DNA of 42,557 nt. It comes from Ga0077527 sp038144955. Lineage in GTDB: Bacteria > Pseudomonadota > Gammaproteobacteria > Burkholderiales > SG8-41. The position numbers were made by a program, and so were the translations under genes. Numbering within the stretch: position 1 is the stretch's first letter; the number at the start of each line of letters is the position of its first letter. Location of the stretch: positions 1-42,557 of the forward strand of contig JAYQOT010000017.1 in NCBI GenBank assembly GCA_038144955.1, in the 5' to 3' direction. This document shows, in pieces, positions 39,285 through 42,557 of the stretch. The notes under the pieces were generated by a model. It had not been told where the DNA came from. It was given only the letters and a program-made list of their open reading frames with translations, and searched no databases.

Positions 39285-39431
39285 CCGTCACTCCCCGTCG
39301 ATGGCGTTTTCAGTCAAAACATACTGTGATGCTGACAATCTTATTCAATGCCACCCCGATCACCATAACCAAATGAACTGAAAACACCAGACAAGATTCC
39401 CCCCACATTGCGAGGAACCAACAGATTACAA

Positions 39432-39878
39432 TCAACCGTTGCGCGGGATAACGATCTGGGTCTGGGTAACGATCGCCACCCGCGTAGAGTCGGAATTACG
39501 GATCGTGGTCTGCCACACCATCGTGGTGCGGCCAATGTGCAGGGGCACCGTTACCGCCGCAATGTGCCCCCCCTGACCTGCCGCAAAAAAATTGGTTTTC
39601 GACTCCAGCGTGGTTGTCCTGCAGCCCGGGGGCAGATTGGCCAGCGTACCCATCGCACCGAGCAAGTCGGCAAAGGCCATCAAGGCGCCACCATTGACTC
39701 GGCCGCTGCGGTTGATGTGATCCTCCGTAACGGTCATCTCGGCTTCGAGGCGACGACGCGTCAATCGGGTCAGGCGTATTCCCATTGCGCGCCCCATCCC
39801 CAACGACAGCGATTGACGGATCATTTCCTGATTGGCAAGCGGCAACGAATTGGCGGGCAGATTCAAAAGGCCACGCAT
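39432..39878 (-). CDS. PaaI-family hot-dog thioesterase
   Basis: This 148-residue protein has the single hot-dog layout of PaaI thioesterases: LTVTEDHIN-like MTVTEDHINRSGRVNGGALM (catalytic helix start), AFADLLGAMGTLANLPPGC, TTTLESKTNFFAAG and a C-terminal WQTTIRNSDSTRVAIVTQTQ. It hydrolyses acyl-CoA thioesters, probably of small aromatic or branched acids; the acyl group is unknown. The ATG at 39878 follows an AGGA site, while a TTG further upstream adds only a short basic tail. The 121-bp gap to the aldolase gene is AT-rich with a weak GAACTT/AAGTTC hairpin near 39983. Confidence 0.8.
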   Translation of the reverse strand: MRGLLNLPANSLPLANQEMIRQSLSLGMGRAMGIRLTRLTRRRLEAEMTVTEDHINRSGRVNGGALMAFADLLGAMGTLANLPPGCRTTTLESKTNFFAAGQGGHIAAVTVPLHIGRTTMVWQTTIRNSDSTRVAIVTQTQIVIPRNG

Positions 39879-39999
39879 TTTTTTATCCTGCTTTTTTGAG
39901 ACTGCCAATTTCAAAGCCTTTCTGCCGCTTGAATTACTCGTATCGCGTGCGATCGAATATGAGCAAGTTGCTGTTTTAAATGAACTTTTCGTTTAAGTT

Positions 40000-40800
40000 C
40001 TAGTTCTTGTAATCCGGAAACAACTTTTCCACCAGCGCCATCCCCGCCACCCAGTCGCGGCTGCCCGAGTTGTAGACGCCGATGCGGCCGAATTTGGCAG
40101 CCCGCGCGGCGCACACTTCGGGATCGGGCAGGATAAGCTCGGCACCGCCGGCCAGAGCACCGACCTGCGCGCGGCAGGCCAGTTCGAAGAAATGGTGATA
40201 GATGTAGGCCTCGGGCAGGGTCGTGCCGCACACCAGCGCGCCGTGGTTTTCCAGCAGCATCACCCATTGATCGCCCAGCGAGGCTGCCAGCTGGTCGGCG
40301 CCCTCGCGTGTGGTGTCATCGACCTCGTTCGGATAACGTGCGACGCGGCCGTAAAAGCGCATCGCCTGCTGGGTCAGCGGCAACAGTCCGTGTTTCTGCG
40401 CGGACACCGCGAGATTCGCCGGTGAGTGCGTGTGCACCGCCGACTGGATGTCGGGACGTGCGCGCAGCACCGCGGCATGCAGGTTGTAGGCGGCCGGGCT
40501 CGCCTTGTGTGCCGAAACACCAACCTGGCGTCCTTCGAGATCGTATTTGACCAGGTTCGATGCCGTCACTTGCTCCATGTAGACATTGTCGGCCTTGACC
40601 AGAAAATGCTCCGGCTCGCCTGGTACGCGCACCGAGATGTGGTTGTAGGTCATGTCGACGAACACGAAATGCGCGATCAGCCGGTGGGCTGCGGCGAGTT
40701 CGCAGCGCGCCTGCCATTCCACAGCGCTGATGCGCGGCCGCGCGGCACGGGTGGCTGCGTGCTTTTTCACGGGATGTTTCTTTTTTGGTCGCACTGCCAT
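40000..40800 (-). CDS. Class II aldolase/adducin family protein
   Basis: This 266-residue protein starts with a Lys/Arg-rich tail (MAVRPKKKHPVKKHAATRAA) not typical of the family. It then has the class II aldolase/adducin fold with FVDMTYNHISVRVPGEPEHF, the zinc motif AVHTHSPANLAVSAQKHGLL, LLENHGALVCGTTLPEAYIY and a HHFFELACRAQ late His. It may cleave or epimerise a sugar phosphate or a hydroxy acid. The substrate is unknown. It lies 12 bp after a Bug receptor gene, so the two probably share a substrate. Confidence 0.87.
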   Translation of the reverse strand: MAVRPKKKHPVKKHAATRAARPRISAVEWQARCELAAAHRLIAHFVFVDMTYNHISVRVPGEPEHFLVKADNVYMEQVTASNLVKYDLEGRQVGVSAHKASPAAYNLHAAVLRARPDIQSAVHTHSPANLAVSAQKHGLLPLTQQAMRFYGRVARYPNEVDDTTREGADQLAASLGDQWVMLLENHGALVCGTTLPEAYIYHHFFELACRAQVGALAGGAELILPDPEVCAARAAKFGRIGVYNSGSRDWVAGMALVEKLFPDYKN

Positions 40801-40812
40801 CAGCGGCTTTCG

Positions 40813-41781
40813 TCAGTCGACCTTGGCGCCGGAAAGCTTGACGATCTTCGCGTATTTCTCCATGTCACGGCGCACGAAGGCGCTGAACTCGGCCACGGTA
40901 CTGCCCACCGGATCGGCGCCGAACTTGTTGAACTGCGCCTGCATCTCCGGTGCATGCATGACCTTGACCGTCGCGGCATTGACCTTGTCGATGATCGCCT
41001 TGGGTGTTTTTGCCGGTGCGAACAGGCCGAACCAGTTCACCGCCTCGAAACCGGGCACGCCCGATTCGCTGATGGTCGGCACATCGGGTAATTGCGGCGA
41101 ACGCTGCAGGCTGGCAATTCCGAGCACGCGTACGCGGTTGGCCTTGATGTGGCCGACGATGGGGGCGATCGAATTGAACATCAGCTGCATGTGGCCGGCA
41201 ACGACATCGCTGACCGCCTGCGGCGCCCCCTTGTACGGCACATGCACAATATCGGTGCCCGTCATCTGCTTGAACAACTCTCCCGCCAGGTGATTCGCGA
41301 CACCATTGCCTGCCGAGGCATAGTTGAGCTTGCCGGGCTGCGCCTTGGCCAGCGCAATCAGTTCGCGGATGTTTTTCGCGGGCACCGCCGGATGCGCCAT
41401 CAGCACGAACGGGCCGACCGAAATCAGGCTGATCGGCGCGAAGTCGCGCAGTGTGTCATAGGGTACCTTCTTGCGCAGGTGCGGCAGGATGGTCAGCGCA
41501 CCGGGGCTGCTGATGAACAGCGTGTAGCCATCGGGCGCGGCCTGCGAGGCCAGTTCAGCGCCAATCAGACCGCCGGCGCCCGGGCGATTGTCCGCCACCA
41601 GGTTCTGGCCCAACTCCTGCGACAGTCCCGGAAACACCAGTCGGGCAGTGACATCGGGGGTGGCGCCTGCCGGCACCGCGAGAATGACCCTGATCGGTTT
41701 GTTCGGCCACACATCAGCCGCCACCGCCGGCAATGCCGTCACCACCAGCAGCAAAGCCCATATTCTGATCATCGCATGCAT
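40813..41781 (-). CDS. Bug-family tricarboxylate receptor
   Basis: This receptor has a signal peptide (MIRIWALLLVVTALPAVA, then AD) and the motifs NKPIRVILAVPAGATPDVTA, VADNRPGAGGLIGAELASQA and NSIAPIVGHIKANRVRVLGI. It is the fourth Bug receptor in the window and is again without TctA/TctB genes. The ATG at 41781 is used, although the ATG three codons later gives a cleaner signal peptide. It is transcribed divergently from the SDR gene and heads the Bug-aldolase operon. Confidence 0.88.
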   Translation of the reverse strand: MHAMIRIWALLLVVTALPAVAADVWPNKPIRVILAVPAGATPDVTARLVFPGLSQELGQNLVADNRPGAGGLIGAELASQAAPDGYTLFISSPGALTILPHLRKKVPYDTLRDFAPISLISVGPFVLMAHPAVPAKNIRELIALAKAQPGKLNYASAGNGVANHLAGELFKQMTGTDIVHVPYKGAPQAVSDVVAGHMQLMFNSIAPIVGHIKANRVRVLGIASLQRSPQLPDVPTISESGVPGFEAVNWFGLFAPAKTPKAIIDKVNAATVKVMHAPEMQAQFNKFGADPVGSTVAEFSAFVRRDMEKYAKIVKLSGAKVD

Positions 41782-41907
41782 GATCGCCCCGCCTTTCATG
41801 ATTTTGCCCATGCTATCAGTTAATCCCGCCATCGATCATCTGCCGCCGGTAAAATTACCTGCAGCATCCACGTCAGCGCAACACCCATCAATCCGGAGGA
41901 AATCCAC

Positions 41908-42557
41908 ATGGCGGCAGGACAGGAACTCGCAGGCAAAGTGGCGCTGGTCACCGGCGCAGCGCGCAACATCGGTCGCGCGATAGCGCTGGCACTCGCAGAA
42001 AGCGGGGCCAAAGTTGCCGTCAATGCCCGGGCGGCCAAAGAAGATGCCGAGGCCGTCGCCAAGGAAATCCGCGACGCCGGCGGCACTGCCGAAGTGTTCA
42101 TGGCCGACATTGCCGACGCCAATGCGGTCAAAGGCATGGTCGACGCCATCATCAAGAAGTTCGGCAAGGTCGACATCCTCATCCTCAACGCCTCGATCCG
42201 CAAGGAAACCGCGTTCATCGACATGTCGTTCGATGAATGGCGCAGCCTGCTGTCGATCACTCTGGACGGCTCATTTCATTGCACCAAGGCCTGCCTGCCG
42301 TCGATGATTGCGGCCGGTGGCGGCAGTATCGTCACTCTCGGCGGCATGACTGCACTGTCGGGTGCAAAAAAACGCGTGCACGGTTCGGTCGGCAAACACG
42401 GCCTGTGGGGATTCACTCGCGCGCTGGCCAAGGAACTCGGCGAGCACCAGATCAACGTCAACTGCGTGGCGCCGGGACAGATGGATACCGCGCGCGCCGC
42501 GGGCCGTTCCGAACGTGCGCCAGTCACCAATGTGCCGATGGGCCGGCGCTCGGATCC
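41908..42557 (+). CDS. Atypical short-chain dehydrogenase/reductase, 3' end missing
   Basis: The SDR runs off the right edge after 216 residues. It has the cofactor motif ALVTGAARNIGRAIALAL, DIADANAVKG and ILILNASIRKE (NAS in place of NAG). Two catalytic positions are altered. The usual Ser region reads SIVTLGGMTALSG, without the Ser, and the YxxxK region reads VHGSVGKHGLWGFTRALA, keeping the Lys but with Gly at the Tyr position. Either another residue, perhaps the His one position earlier, acts, or it is not a dehydrogenase. A GGAGGAA ribosome site precedes the ATG. It is divergent from a Bug-aldolase operon, so it may use the same substrate. Confidence 0.85.
   Translation, partial: MAAGQELAGKVALVTGAARNIGRAIALALAESGAKVAVNARAAKEDAEAVAKEIRDAGGTAEVFMADIADANAVKGMVDAIIKKFGKVDILILNASIRKETAFIDMSFDEWRSLLSITLDGSFHCTKACLPSMIAAGGGSIVTLGGMTALSGAKKRVHGSVGKHGLWGFTRALAKELGEHQINVNCVAPGQMDTARAAGRSERAPVTNVPMGRRSD

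Noticed and set aside
39285..39431. Full promoter before the diguanylate cyclase
   Set aside because: Only weak hexamers were found. The GTTTTCAGT inverted repeat is noted in the gene entry but not called a promoter.
1..42557. Restriction-site-like ends (CTGCAG at the left edge, GGATCC at the right)
   Set aside because: The PstI and BamHI sites at the edges could be cloning marks but are short enough to be chance. They say nothing about biology.
1..42557. tRNA, rRNA, CRISPR, insertion sequence or phage genes
   Set aside because: No cloverleaf, spaced direct repeats, transposase or phage motif was found in reading both strands.

Overview
The window is gene-dense, GC-rich DNA with short gaps. 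It carries four tripartite-tricarboxylate (Bug/TctC-type) solute receptors, a YbiB/TrpD2 homologue, a PsiF-type protein, an Hsp15 (S4) protein, a PA0069-type radical SAM protein and many NIPSNAP/VOC/CocE/UbiD catabolic enzymes. This mix points to a betaproteobacterium, most likely Burkholderiales-like. That is inferred from gene content only. No rRNA, tRNA, phage, insertion sequence or CRISPR was seen. No gap between genes exceeds about 200 bp. The first and last genes are cut by the window edges.

Layout. (1) 1-9257, all minus strand: ybiB (partial) behind a clear sigma-54 promoter; a Pcm with a signal peptide; a PsiF-type secreted protein; an operon of tandem hot-dog thioesterase, radical SAM, HDAC-like deacetylase and luciferase-like monooxygenase; a TPR lipo/secreted protein with a DUF2520 protein; and a Bug receptor with a glutathione S-transferase. 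(2) 9372-16760, housekeeping-like: Tat-exported PhoD; a small coiled-coil protein behind an FNR/ANR-type box; an operon of B12-binding radical SAM, DUF2237, DUF4870-like and hslR; a small Gly-tailed protein overlapping a NUDIX hydrolase; and a CocE/NonD hydrolase. (3) 16940-21476, plus strand, catabolic operon A: NIPSNAP, VOC, flavin hydroxylase, beta-hydroxyacid dehydrogenase, exported methyltransferase and MAPEG.

(4) 21910-31399, plus strand, catabolic operon B: a 2Fe-2S subunit, a very large molybdenum hydroxylase in which the CoxL-type Mo subunit is fused to a CoxM-type FAD domain, an alpha/beta hydrolase, an ACMSD-like amidohydrolase, a Bug receptor, a ThDP-dependent enzyme and a second Bug receptor. 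It ends at a strong bidirectional terminator. (5) 31466-38165: universal stress protein; an exported methyltransferase with a UbiD-type decarboxylase (minus); and, divergently, a cytoplasmic DMSO-reductase-family molybdoenzyme and an MFS transporter. (6) 38211-42557: a membrane diguanylate cyclase, a PaaI-type thioesterase, a class II aldolase with a Bug receptor, and a divergent partial SDR that lacks the usual Ser/Tyr catalytic residues.

How it may work together: operons A and B look like scavenging and ring-hydroxylating pathways for one or more aromatic, possibly N-heteroaromatic, acids. A Bug receptor captures the acid. A Mo hydroxylase adds oxygen from water, and a flavin hydroxylase adds oxygen from O2. 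Hydrolase, amidohydrolase and ThDP or UbiD enzymes then cleave and decarboxylate. No known pathway is fully matched, and the substrate is unknown. The strongest unusual points are the Mo-FAD fusion and its operon, three predicted exported SAM-methyltransferase-fold proteins, and the atypical SDR.
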